Origin: Rhizobium sp. 16-488-2b
Lineage (GTDB): Bacteria > Pseudomonadota > Alphaproteobacteria > Rhizobiales > Rhizobiaceae
NCBI RefSeq assembly: GCF_017741815.1
Contig: NZ_JAGHMF010000024.1
Coordinates: forward strand, 1-64,000
Direction: 5' to 3'
Length of the DNA: 64,000 nt
Part shown: positions 28,893 to 37,592 of the stretch, piece by piece
Position numbering within the stretch: position 1 is the first letter of the stretch
How the letters are laid out: each line of letters starts with the position of its first letter
The notes under the pieces: model-generated
Seen by the model: the letters and a program-made list of their open reading frames with translations, nothing else
Told to the model about the DNA's origin: nothing
Database searches by the model: none
Translations under genes and position numbers: made by a program

Positions 28893-30661
28893 CGCGCCGC
28901 CCTCCCCTCGCTCACCCGCCCGAAGCGCACCGGCGAGAATGCCGCCGAGACCGCCGCCACCGGCCTCCCAAGCACCTCTTCCTTCGGACCGAAACCACGT
29001 ACCTGGCCCTCGGCCAGCACCAGCACCTTGTCGATACCGGCAAGCGCGCTCGGCCTGTGGGCGATGATGATCGCCACCCCGCCGCGCTCACGCACGCCCG
29101 CGATCGCGCGGGTCAGCGCCGCATCGCCGTCAGTGTCGAGATTGGCATTCGGCTCGTCGAGCACGACCAGGAAGGGATCGCCGTAAAGCGCGCGCGCCAA
29201 TGCCAGCCGCTGCCGCTGGCCGGCGGAAAGCACTGCCCCTTCTTCACCGATCTCGGTATCGAAACCCTCGGGCATCCGCACGATCATCTCATAGATGCCG
29301 GCGGCCCTGGCGGCCGCGATCACGGCATCCGATGACGCCGTCGGATCGAAGCGGGCGATATTGTCGGCAATCGTTCCATCGAAGAGCCCGACCTCCTGCG
29401 GCAGGTAGCCGATGTGCCGCCCCAGTGCCTCCGGCTCCCATTGCGACAGCGACGCATCGTCGAGCCGCACGGCCCCCATGCGCGCCGCCCAGATCCCGAC
29501 CAGCCCGCGCGCCAGCGACGACTTGCCTGATGCGCTCGGCCCGACGATCCCGATCGCCTCGCCCGCCTTGGCTTCGAACGAGATTCCGCGCAACAGCGGC
29601 ACGGCCGAACCGGGCGCCGAAAGATGCAGGTTCTCCACCTTCAGCCCTTTGACCGGCGCAGGTAGTCGCACCTCTGGGTCGCTGACCTCATCCGCCTCGC
29701 TTAACCTGAGAAGCCGCGCCCAGCTCTGGCGCGCCGCGGCAAAGCCCCGCCACTGGCCGATCGCCAGCTCGACCGGTGCCAGCGCCCGGCTGATCAGGAT
29801 GGAGCTTGCGATCATGATCCCGCCCGTCGCCTCCTGGCGAATGACGAGAACGGCACCGACAGCCAGCACGCCGGACTGCAGCACCAGCCGTACGACACGC
29901 GACAGTGTCGACAGCGATACGGTGATGCCGGTCGCCTTAAACTGCGTGTCGCGGTAGCGCAGGTTGATCGCCGACCAGCGCTCCTCCAGCCGCCGCGCGA
30001 AACCCATCGATGCCACCGTCTCGGCATTGCGGCGGGTGGCTTCGGCAAGCGCCGTTCGCTCCAGCCCGATCCTGGCCGCGGCCTTTGTCGGCGCCCGCGT
30101 GCGGATTTCGGCGATGATGGTTAGGCCAACCAGAACAAGCGCCCCCGCCAGCGCCACCGCGCCGATCCAGACATGAAACAGGAAGCAAAGCCCGAGATAG
30201 AACGGCATCCAGGGAAGGTCGAACAGCGCCGTCGGCCCCGGCCCGGAGAGGAAGCCGCGCACCATGTCGATATCGCGCATCGGCTGCAGCCCGTTCTCCT
30301 CGACGCTCCGCCGCGACGGCGCGATGGCGAAGGAGCGGAAGACGATCGGCCCGAAGCGCTCGTCGACCGACTGCCCCAGCCGCGCCAGCACCAGCGAGCG
30401 CAAGAGTTCGAGCAGCCCCAGAAAGGCGAAGAGTGTCAGCGTGATGATGCCGAGCCCGACAAGTGTCGGCAGGCTGCGGGCGGGTATCACGCGGTCATAG
30501 ACCTGCAGCATGAAGAACGAGCCGGTCAACGCCAGGATATTGATGAAGCAGCTCGTCATTCCGATCCCGATCAGCGTGCCCCGCACGGACGAGACGGCGG
30601 AAATCAGGAACGGCGCGGATGTTTTCGCCTTGAATTGGGACAAATGGCCTCTCGATCGCAT
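28889..30661 (-). CDS. type I secretion ABC permease/ATPase (HlyB/PrsD family)
   Basis: A 590-residue half-transporter. The N-terminal half (about 20-310) carries six predicted membrane helices. The C-terminal half is the ATPase with Walker A GPSASGKS, signature LSAGQRQRLALARAL and Walker B FLVVLDEPNANLD. There is no N-terminal C39 peptidase domain, as expected for RTX-type exporters. It is the first gene of a three-gene unit with the adaptor and the RTX glycanase, which is its probable substrate. PrsD in rhizobia exports several RTX proteins, so it may serve others too. Confidence 0.93.
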   Translation of the reverse strand: MRSRGHLSQFKAKTSAPFLISAVSSVRGTLIGIGMTSCFINILALTGSFFMLQVYDRVIPARSLPTLVGLGIITLTLFAFLGLLELLRSLVLARLGQSVDERFGPIVFRSFAIAPSRRSVEENGLQPMRDIDMVRGFLSGPGPTALFDLPWMPFYLGLCFLFHVWIGAVALAGALVLVGLTIIAEIRTRAPTKAAARIGLERTALAEATRRNAETVASMGFARRLEERWSAINLRYRDTQFKATGITVSLSTLSRVVRLVLQSGVLAVGAVLVIRQEATGGIMIASSILISRALAPVELAIGQWRGFAAARQSWARLLRLSEADEVSDPEVRLPAPVKGLKVENLHLSAPGSAVPLLRGISFEAKAGEAIGIVGPSASGKSSLARGLVGIWAARMGAVRLDDASLSQWEPEALGRHIGYLPQEVGLFDGTIADNIARFDPTASSDAVIAAARAAGIYEMIVRMPEGFDTEIGEEGAVLSAGQRQRLALARALYGDPFLVVLDEPNANLDTDGDAALTRAIAGVRERGGVAIIIAHRPSALAGIDKVLVLAEGQVRGFGPKEEVLGRPVAAVSAAFSPVRFGRVSEGRAAR

Positions 30662-30972
30662 GAAACTGGGGCAGTGATGTCCCGAACATGGATCACAACA
30701 GTGACGAGAGCTTTCTCTTTCTATGGTTGTGCAAAACTAATAAATCTCACTGTTAACGCGAGTTTTGCATCGCAACATGACCCTGTCCCGCCATGACGCA
30801 ACACCGTGCCCCTATGAGACAATTGCCCAAAATTTGCGTTTGCCTGAGATCGCTCATGTCCATGACGACGAACGGACCAGCGTAGGATTGAACGGATGGG
30901 TCATGGCGAAGAGGAGAATGTCGTCAAAAGCTTGTTGATCGACAGGGACAGTCAAGCTATGCAGGGGACGTT
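30662..30972. other. intergenic region upstream of the type I secretion operon
   Basis: A 311-bp AT-richer stretch that should hold the promoter of the exporter operon. It includes a perfect inverted repeat (30730-30769, listed separately). No gene is supported. Confidence 0.5.
30730..30769. repeat. 9-bp inverted repeat, candidate operator
   Basis: TGCAAAACT (30730-30738) and AGTTTTGCA (30761-30769) are perfect inverted copies with a 22-base AT-rich centre. Position, 69-108 bases before the exporter start codon, suits a regulator site or a looped mRNA leader. No regulator gene is adjacent. Confidence 0.4.
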
Positions 30973-31049
30973 GTCCACGTAGCTCAGCAGGATAGAGCAC
31001 AGGATTCCTAATCCTGGGGTCGGAGGTTCGAATCCTCTCGTGGACACCA
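30973..31049 (+). tRNA. tRNA-Arg (anticodon CCT)
   Basis: A complete 77-base cloverleaf including an encoded CCA. The acceptor stem is GTCCACG / CGTGGAC with discriminator A. The anticodon stem is CAGGA / TCCTG with loop TTCCTAA, so the anticodon CCT (31007-31009) reads AGG. The T-arm has the GGTTCGAATCC consensus. AGG is a rare arginine codon in rhizobia. No integrase or duplicated 3' end is seen nearby, so it is not visibly used as an attachment site. Confidence 0.97.
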
Positions 31050-31112
31050 TTTTCCTGCACATTCGATCGTTTGCCATGGCCCTGGCCCGGCTCCGCCGCG
31101 TCATGCGCGAGA

Positions 31113-31132
31113 AGACCCGGGCGCCCGGGTCT
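31113..31132. repeat. perfect 20-bp GC palindrome at the end of the M20 gene
   Basis: AGACCCGGGC and its exact complement GCCCGGGTCT are contiguous, 14 bases after the M20 hydrolase stop codon. It may end that transcript or the tRNA transcript, but no T-run follows on either strand. Confidence 0.5.
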
Positions 31133-31146
31133 CCGATATCAGCCAA

Positions 31147-32310
31147 TCATTCGCCCAGCCGCTGCTCGGCGAGCCGCACCCAGTAGGAGATGCCGTGGCT
31201 GATGACGTCGTCGTTGAAGTCGTAGGCCGGATTGTGCAGGCCGGCGGTATCGCCATTGCCGATGAAGATGAAGGCGCCGGGCCGCGCGTTCAGCATGTAG
31301 GAGAAATCCTCGCCGCCCATCATCGGATCGATATCGACATCGACGTTGCTCGCACCCGCGATGTCGGTCGCCACCGCCGTCGCATGCTCCGTCTCACTCG
31401 CATGATTGGACGTGACGGGATAGTTGCGCTGAAAATGGATATCGGCCTCCGCGTCATGCGCCTCGGCGACGCCGGCAACGATCTGCCGGAAGCGCTTCTC
31501 CGCGAGATCGCGCACCGCCTCGTCGAGTGTCCGCACGGTGCCGGCGAACGTCGCCTCGTTGGGGATGACGTTATGCGCGAAGCCGGCATTGAACTTGGTG
31601 ACCGACACCACCACCGAGCGCAGCGGGTCAACATTGCGAGATGCGATCATCTGCAGGTTGGTGATGATCTGCGTGCCGATCGCGATCGGGTCGATCGTGC
31701 GGTTCGGCTGCGCCGCATGGCCGCCACGCCCCTTGACCGTGACGGTGAACTCGTCGGTCGCGGCCATGATCGGCCCCTTGCGGATGGCGAAGTGGCCGAC
31801 GGGAAGGCCGGGCATGTTGTGCATGCCGTAGACCTCCTGGATGCCGAAGCGCTCCATCATCCCGTCCTTGACCATCAGGTCGCCGCCGGCGCCACCCTCC
31901 TCCGCCGGCTGGAAAATCACCGCGACATTGCCGTTGAAATTCCGGGTCTCGGCGAGATACTTCGCGGCCCCGAGCAGCATCGCCGTGTGGCCGTCATGGC
32001 CGCAGGCGTGCATCTTGCCCGCAATCTTCGATGCCCATGGCTTGCCCGAAATCTCGGTCAGCGGCAGCGCGTCCATGTCGGCGCGCAGGCCGATCGTACG
32101 CGATCCCGCGCCATTGCCCTTGATCAGCCCGACGACGCCGGTGCGGCCGATCCCGGTGACGATCTCGTCGACGCCGAATTCCTTGAGCTTCTCGGCCACG
32201 AAGGCGGCCGTCTCTTCCACCGCATAGAGCAGGCCCGGCCGCTCGTGAATGTGCCGGCGCCACTCGGTCACTTCGTCCTGAAGTTCGGCGGCTCTGTTCA
32301 AAATCGGCAT
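31147..32310 (-). CDS. M20 family amidohydrolase
   Basis: A 387-residue cytoplasmic metallohydrolase of the hippurate/N-acyl-amino-acid amidohydrolase type. Metal-binding motifs are visible: ACGHDGHTAMLLGAA, EEGGAGG and the C-terminal MMGGEDFSYML, along with LRADMDALPL. It probably releases an amino acid or similar amine from an N-acyl (or indole-acetyl-like) conjugate; the exact substrate cannot be told. The start at 32310 (MPILNRAAELQ) follows GGGAAG; the open frame has 21 further codons. It is divergent from the D-Ala-D-Ala carboxypeptidase gene. Confidence 0.9.
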   Translation of the reverse strand: MPILNRAAELQDEVTEWRRHIHERPGLLYAVEETAAFVAEKLKEFGVDEIVTGIGRTGVVGLIKGNGAGSRTIGLRADMDALPLTEISGKPWASKIAGKMHACGHDGHTAMLLGAAKYLAETRNFNGNVAVIFQPAEEGGAGGDLMVKDGMMERFGIQEVYGMHNMPGLPVGHFAIRKGPIMAATDEFTVTVKGRGGHAAQPNRTIDPIAIGTQIITNLQMIASRNVDPLRSVVVSVTKFNAGFAHNVIPNEATFAGTVRTLDEAVRDLAEKRFRQIVAGVAEAHDAEADIHFQRNYPVTSNHASETEHATAVATDIAGASNVDVDIDPMMGGEDFSYMLNARPGAFIFIGNGDTAGLHNPAYDFNDDVISHGISYWVRLAEQRLGE

Positions 32311-32464
32311 GCTTGCTTCCCTGATGAAAATCGAAAACGGCGGCAATAACGGGATTGATACCACGGCTCGCAAATAAGTTAGACAATGACCTTTGCCATG
32401 TCATGGCCATATACGTTAAATAGGGGAAACTTTCGAGACATCAGGACATCTTTAAGGACAAACC

Positions 32465-33589
32465 GTGTCGACGCGCCAGAAACGCCTGCTTGCCGCCTTG
32501 CGGCCGATCACCATCGCCGCTTCCGCAGCCGCCATCGCTTTTTCCGCGACGACGCAGGCCTATGCCAATCCGCATATCCTGGTCGATGTGCAGAGCGGCC
32601 GTGTGCTTGAGCATGAGGATGCCTTCCGCAAGTGGTATCCGGCCTCGCTCACCAAGCTGATGACCATCTACACCACCTTCGACGCGATCCGCTCCGGCCA
32701 GATCACGGTCGACACGCCGATCGTCATGAGCAAGACCGCCGCCGCCCAGCCGCCGGCCAAGATGTATTTCAAGCCGGGCCAGAAGCTGACGCTCGACAGC
32801 GCGCTGAAGATCCTGATCGTCAAGTCTGCCAATGATATCGCGGTCGCCGTCGCCGAAGCCGTGGGCGGCACGCAGGATGCCTTCGTTCTCCGTATGAACG
32901 CCGAAGCCGCCAAGCTTGGCATGAGCGACACCCATTTCGTCAATCCGAACGGCCTGCCGGGCAAGGGCCAGTACACGACGGCGCGCGATCTCGCGATCCT
33001 GTCGGTCGCGCTGCGCCGTGATTTCCCGCAATATGCCAGCTACTTCTCGCTGGAGGGGATCACCACGGGCAAGCAGAACATCCCCGCCATCAACATGCTG
33101 ATCGGCCGTTTCGCCGGCGCCGATGGCATGAAGACCGGCTTTATCTGCGCATCGGGCTTCAACCAGATCAGCTCGGCGACGCGCAACGGCCGCACGCTGG
33201 TTTCGGTCGTGCTCGGCACTGACAGCCTCGCCGCACGTGCCGACGCGTCGGCCGACATGCTGCAGCGCGGCTTCACCACGCAGCCGACAGGCACCGACAC
33301 GCTGGGCTCGCTGAAGCCCTATGGCGAAACTCAGGAAGTCGCCGACCTCACGGCCGAGATCTGCAGCGCCAAGGGCGCCAAGATCCGCAGCGAAACGCGC
33401 GACGAGGTGGGCCGTATGAAGATCCATTCACCCTATATCCAGGAAATGGATCACGAGCCGAACTTCGTCTATGCCGGCCTGATCCCCGGCCAGAACGACC
33501 CGCAGCCCGACAAGCTGGCGACGGCCGATGGCGTCGGCGACATCGCAAACGTGCCGATCCCGACACCGCGCCCCACCTCTGGCTTCTAA
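32465..33589 (+). CDS. D-alanyl-D-alanine carboxypeptidase (penicillin-binding protein)
   Basis: A 374-residue S11 family DD-carboxypeptidase that removes the terminal D-alanine of peptidoglycan stem peptides. The start is GTG at 32465, after AAGGAC. A signal peptide spans about 1-38 (ending TTQAYA). The three active-site motifs are all present: SLTK (nucleophile serine), SAN and KTG (MKTGFICASGF). The C-terminal third lacks an obvious amphipathic anchor and ends in a Pro-rich tail, so it may be soluble in the periplasm. A cobW-type gene follows 45 bases later. Confidence 0.93.
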   Translation: MSTRQKRLLAALRPITIAASAAAIAFSATTQAYANPHILVDVQSGRVLEHEDAFRKWYPASLTKLMTIYTTFDAIRSGQITVDTPIVMSKTAAAQPPAKMYFKPGQKLTLDSALKILIVKSANDIAVAVAEAVGGTQDAFVLRMNAEAAKLGMSDTHFVNPNGLPGKGQYTTARDLAILSVALRRDFPQYASYFSLEGITTGKQNIPAINMLIGRFAGADGMKTGFICASGFNQISSATRNGRTLVSVVLGTDSLAARADASADMLQRGFTTQPTGTDTLGSLKPYGETQEVADLTAEICSAKGAKIRSETRDEVGRMKIHSPYIQEMDHEPNFVYAGLIPGQNDPQPDKLATADGVGDIANVPIPTPRPTSGF

Positions 33590-33634
33590 GGCTTACAGAC
33601 CTCTAAGGCATCGACACATCCAAGGCATACAGGC

Positions 33635-34864
33635 ATGAGCGCAGTTGCGGATCGCATTCCGGTCACCATCCTCACCGGCTTTCTCGGCGCGGGTAAATCG
33701 ACCCTTCTGAACCGCATCCTCAAGGATCCGGCCATGAAGGACGCCGCCGTGATCATCAACGAGTTCGGCGATGTCGGCATCGATCATCTCTTGGTCGAAA
33801 GCTCCGGCGACGCGATCATCGAGCTGTCGGATGGTTGCCTGTGCTGCACCGTGCGCGGTGAACTGGTGGATACGCTGGCCAACCTGATGGACGCCATCCA
33901 GACCGGCCGCGTCAAGCCGGTGAAGCGCGTCGTCGTCGAGACCACGGGCCTTGCCGATCCGGCGCCGGTCATGCAGGCGATCATGGGCAATCCGATCATT
34001 GCCGAAAGCTTCTCGCTTGATGGCGTCGTCACCGTCGTCGACGCCGCCAACGGGCTGCAGACGCTCGACAACCACGTGGAAGCCGTCAAGCAGGCCGCCG
34101 TCGCCGATCGCCTGATCATCTCGAAGAAGACGCTCGCCTCCCCGGCCATACTGGAAAAGCTTGAAACCCGCCTGCGCGCGCTCAACCCGCGCGCCGCGCT
34201 GATGGATGCCGACGACGACGCAACCGGCACCGCCGCCACCCTCGTCAACGGCATTTACGATCCCGCCACCAAGAGCGCCGATGTCGGCCGCTGGCTGCGT
34301 GACGAAGACGCCCACGATCACGGGCATCATCATAACCACGATCACGGGCATAATCATAACCACCATGGGCACGATCACGGCCATCATCATCACGGACATG
34401 AGGCCCACGGTCACCATGATCATGGGCATCACCACCATGATCATCATCACCACGACCACCAGCACGTGCACGACGTGAACCGTCACGACGCCTCGATCCG
34501 CTCCTTCTCGATTGTCGAGGACAAGCCGATCGACCCGATGGCGCTCGACATGTTCGTCGATCTCCTGCGCTCGGCGCACGGCGAAAAGCTTTTGCGGATG
34601 AAGGCGATCGTCGCGATGTCGGATCGTCCCGACCGGCCGCTGGTGCTGCATGGCGTGCAGAGCATCTTCCACCCGCCGATCCGCCTGCCGGCATGGCCTG
34701 ATCCCGAGGACCGGCGCACCCGCATGGTGCTGATCACCAAGGACCTGCCGGAAGCCTTCGTCAAGGACCTGTTCGACGCCTTCCTCGGCAAGCCGCGCAT
34801 CGACACCGCCGACCGCACGGCCCTCAACGACAACCCGCTGGCCATCCCCGGAATGCGCTTTTAG
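33635..34864 (+). CDS. CobW/ZNG1-family metal-chaperone GTPase with His-rich loop
   Basis: A 409-residue G3E GTPase. The N-terminal domain has Walker A GFLGAGKSTLLN and the metal-binding CxCC motif in DGCLCCTVRGEL. The C-terminal CobW domain (about 285-400) ends with IPGMRF. Between them, about residues 225-285, lies a histidine-rich stretch made of H, D, N and G. Family members deliver zinc or cobalt to enzymes. cobS-cobT lie 9 kb away, but the gene sits in line with a peptidoglycan carboxypeptidase, so I favour a zinc role over cobalt. I saw no Zur-box-like palindrome upstream. Confidence 0.9.
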   Translation: MSAVADRIPVTILTGFLGAGKSTLLNRILKDPAMKDAAVIINEFGDVGIDHLLVESSGDAIIELSDGCLCCTVRGELVDTLANLMDAIQTGRVKPVKRVVVETTGLADPAPVMQAIMGNPIIAESFSLDGVVTVVDAANGLQTLDNHVEAVKQAAVADRLIISKKTLASPAILEKLETRLRALNPRAALMDADDDATGTAATLVNGIYDPATKSADVGRWLRDEDAHDHGHHHNHDHGHNHNHHGHDHGHHHHGHEAHGHHDHGHHHHDHHHHDHQHVHDVNRHDASIRSFSIVEDKPIDPMALDMFVDLLRSAHGEKLLRMKAIVAMSDRPDRPLVLHGVQSIFHPPIRLPAWPDPEDRRTRMVLITKDLPEAFVKDLFDAFLGKPRIDTADRTALNDNPLAIPGMRF

Positions 34865-34891
34865 CCATTCCGCTGGAATGCGTTTTTAGAG

Positions 34892-35116
34892 CTATCGTTT
34901 GCGGATCAGAAAACGGTGACCGCTCTCGGTCCTCTCGATCTCGATCAACTCGTGACCATCCTCATGGCAGAAATGCGGAATATCGATCCCCGCAAGCGGA
35001 TCGGTCGTCTCGACACGGATCGTCGCGCCTGAAGGCAGCGACGACATCTTCTTGCGTGTCTTGATGACGGGCAGCGGGCACTTCAGCCCGCGCAGATCAT
35101 AGGAAATGGCGCTCAC
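34892..35116 (-). CDS. TusA-family sulfur carrier protein
   Basis: A 74-residue SirA/TusA-like protein. The family signature DLRGLKCPLPVIKTRKKM carries the conserved cysteine that accepts a persulfide, followed by the LPSGATIRVETTDPLAGIDIP segment. TusA proteins relay sulfur for tRNA thiolation, molybdenum cofactor or related pathways. No other sulfur-relay gene is nearby, so the target is unknown. It lies 6 bases downstream of the L,D-transpeptidase stop on the same strand, so it is probably co-transcribed with it. Confidence 0.88.
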   Translation of the reverse strand: MSAISYDLRGLKCPLPVIKTRKKMSSLPSGATIRVETTDPLAGIDIPHFCHEDGHELIEIERTESGHRFLIRKR

Positions 35117-35122
35117 GCGCGA

Positions 35123-36370
35123 TCAGTCCCGGCCCCAGAACTTCCAGAACGGCTTCTTGGAGGCAACCTCGACCGATTCAGGCTGCTCGACGGGCGCAAA
35201 CGCCGTCGCGGTGGTCGCAGCCGATTCCATCGGGTTCGGCGTCGGCACCGGCACGGATGCCGGGTTGACGATCGCGGCATCGGCCGTCTTCACGCCAGCG
35301 GTGGCATCTGAAGGTGTCGAACCGGTCACCGTATTGGCCGCAACCGTGGTCGCGGTCCTGGCGGCCGTCATGCCTTCGAGGTCGGCGACCTTCATCATCT
35401 TGCCGGCCTCGAGCGAGGTGCCGGTCGGCGCATAGGCGAGTTCGCGGCCCTTGCGCTGCTTGGCAACGACGGCCTTGCGCTCGGCTTCCGAAGGATCGTA
35501 CCACGCCATGCCGTCGAATTCCTTCGACGCCTTGGTGTAGGCCAGCTCATAGGTCTTGTCGTAGGAGGCAAGCGCTGCGGTCAGCGCCGGCGGCGTCGAC
35601 ATCTCGGGGCACTTGCCACCGGGATTGAACGCGCCCGAAGACTGCTGGTTGAAGACGTACTTCTTCTCGCAGAAATTCACTTCCGGCGGACGCTTGGTGA
35701 CTTCGAAATTGTCGTAGCCGACCTTCAGCATCTTCCAGAAATCGAAGTTCTCGTTCATCCGGTGCTTGAACATGTTCTCGGCAGTCATCCGGAACGGGAA
35801 CGCCTGCAGCTGCACACCGGTCTGGCCGCCCTTGAAGGCGTCGCGCGCGAAAGCGTAGATCTCGAGCACCTGCTCGTCCGTCATCGAATAGCAGCCCGAC
35901 GACGAGCAAGCGCCGTGGATCATCAAATCCGTGCCGGTGCGGCCGTTGACGGCGTCGTAGCGGTTCGGGAAGCCGGTATTGATGGCGAGATAATATTTCG
36001 AGTTCGGGTTCAGGTTCGCCTTGGTCAGGTTGTAGAAACCTTCCGGCGCCTGCCGGTCACCCTGTTTCACCTTGGGACCGAGACGGCCCGACCAGGCGCA
36101 GATCTTGTAGCTGGCGATCTTGTCGTAACGGTTGTCCGTCTTCGCCTTCCAGATCTCGAGCTGGCCTTCTTCCTTGAAGATTCGGATCAGGATCGGCGAA
36201 TTGCGATCCATGCTCTTGGCGGCCATTTCGTTGAGGATGCGCGGCGGAAGCGGCTGTTCGACCTTGTTCTTGACCTTGGAGAGGTCGATCTGCGTGGTTT
36301 CCAACGCGTCGTTGCAGCCGGCCAAGGCCAGCGCCATCAGGGAAACATAGGCAAAATGACGAAAGCGCAT
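35123..36370 (-). CDS. L,D-transpeptidase lipoprotein (YafK-like)
   Basis: A 415-residue YkuD-fold transpeptidase. A lipoprotein signal (LALAGC) places the lipidated cysteine at about residue 19. The catalytic motif HGACSSSGCYSM (about 155-165) has the expected His and Cys. The family forms 3-3 peptidoglycan cross-links or attaches or detaches envelope proteins. Polar growth in Rhizobiales relies heavily on L,D-transpeptidases. The C-terminal tail (about 320-415) is Ala/Thr/Pro-rich and ends in KPFWKFWGRD; it looks disordered and may contact the wall or partners. Confidence 0.9.
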   Translation of the reverse strand: MRFRHFAYVSLMALALAGCNDALETTQIDLSKVKNKVEQPLPPRILNEMAAKSMDRNSPILIRIFKEEGQLEIWKAKTDNRYDKIASYKICAWSGRLGPKVKQGDRQAPEGFYNLTKANLNPNSKYYLAINTGFPNRYDAVNGRTGTDLMIHGACSSSGCYSMTDEQVLEIYAFARDAFKGGQTGVQLQAFPFRMTAENMFKHRMNENFDFWKMLKVGYDNFEVTKRPPEVNFCEKKYVFNQQSSGAFNPGGKCPEMSTPPALTAALASYDKTYELAYTKASKEFDGMAWYDPSEAERKAVVAKQRKGRELAYAPTGTSLEAGKMMKVADLEGMTAARTATTVAANTVTGSTPSDATAGVKTADAAIVNPASVPVPTPNPMESAATTATAFAPVEQPESVEVASKKPFWKFWGRD

Positions 36371-36576
36371 TCAATCTAGCCCAATTACGAGATGCGACCC
36401 AATCCGTTGAACGGGTTCGAAGTGAAGCGAATCATTGGCCCAATCTGGTTTATAAAACCTTAACGACCATGCCGCGCACCCACGACCCCCGCAAGCACAA
36501 AAGCTATTGATAACACTAATGTGGCCAAGGTTTGGCCGCAATCCGCGGCCTCACCCAAGCCTGCTTCGCGGCCTCC

Positions 36577-37530
36577 TTAGAGGTTGCGGCCCATGTTCAG
36601 GAACTTCTGGCGGCGATCGTTGCGGATCTGCTCGCCGGTGCGGCTCGCCATTTCGCCGAGCGCATTGGCAATCACATCGCCGGTCGACGCGATCACGCTG
36701 TCGGGATCGCGATGCGCGCCGCCGAGCGGCTCACCGATGATGCCGTCGATGATGCCGAGCGCCTTCAGGTCGTCCGAGGTGATCTTCATGTTGGTGGCCG
36801 CTTCCTTGGCGCGCGCGGAATCGCGCCACAGGATCGAGGCCGCACCTTCAGGCGAGATCACGCTGTAGATCGCATGCTCGAGCATGTAGACCCGGTTGCC
36901 GGTCGCGATCGCGATCGCGCCGCCCGAACCGCCTTCGCCGATGACGACGGAGATGATCGGAACCTTGAGGCCGAGGCACATTTCCGTCGAGCGGGCGATG
37001 GCTTCCGCCTGGCCGCGCTCTTCGGCGCCGACGCCGGGATAGGCACCAGCCGTATCGACCAGCGTGATGACCGGCAGACCGAAGCGGTCGGCCATCTCGA
37101 GCACGCGGATCGCCTTGCGGTAACCCTCGGGGCGCGCGCTGCCGAAATTGTGCTTCAGGCGGCTCTTCGTGTCGTTGCCCTTTTCCTGGCCGATGACGGC
37201 AACAGGCTGGCCGCGGAAGCGTGCCAGACCCGCCTGGATCGCCGCATCCTCGGAAAACTTGCGGTCGCCGGCGAGCGGCGTGAATTCCTGGAACAGCGTC
37301 TTGGCATAATCGACGAAGTGCGGCCGCTGCGGATGACGCGCGACCTGGGTCTTCTGCCAGGCGTTGAGCTTCGAATAGATTTCGACCGTCGCTTCGCGAA
37401 CACGAACTTCGAGCCTGCCGATTTCATCGGATGTGTCGATGCTCTCGTCTTCCGAGGCAATCTTCTTCAATTCGATGATCTTGCCTTCGAGGTCGGAGAT
37501 CGGCTTTTCGAAGTCGAGATAATTGTGCAT
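36577..37530 (-). CDS. accA: acetyl-CoA carboxylase carboxyltransferase subunit alpha
   Basis: A 317-residue subunit of the carboxyltransferase half of acetyl-CoA carboxylase, which commits acetyl-CoA to fatty-acid synthesis. The start at 37530 (MHNYLDFEKPISDLEGKI) matches the family N-terminus; the open frame continues 121 codons further into xerD sequence. Recognisable segments are RPHFVDYAKTLFQEF, VDTAGAYPGVGAEERGQ and GEGGSGGAIAIA. Its partner accD is not in the window. It is 62 bases downstream of xerD on the same strand and may share its transcript. Confidence 0.96.
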   Translation of the reverse strand: MHNYLDFEKPISDLEGKIIELKKIASEDESIDTSDEIGRLEVRVREATVEIYSKLNAWQKTQVARHPQRPHFVDYAKTLFQEFTPLAGDRKFSEDAAIQAGLARFRGQPVAVIGQEKGNDTKSRLKHNFGSARPEGYRKAIRVLEMADRFGLPVITLVDTAGAYPGVGAEERGQAEAIARSTEMCLGLKVPIISVVIGEGGSGGAIAIATGNRVYMLEHAIYSVISPEGAASILWRDSARAKEAATNMKITSDDLKALGIIDGIIGEPLGGAHRDPDSVIASTGDVIANALGEMASRTGEQIRNDRRQKFLNMGRNL

Positions 37531-37592
37531 GAGGTGCGTTTCCGTTCCTTGTGCCCGGGGCATTTGTCTTTTGGCTGCCCTTGTCGCCGGTC

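Noticed and set aside
30854..31060. 68-codon frame on the minus strand reading through the tRNA-Arg gene
   Set aside because: It is the antisense translation of the tRNA (the familiar TSDPRIRNPVLYPAEL type peptide) and not a protein gene.
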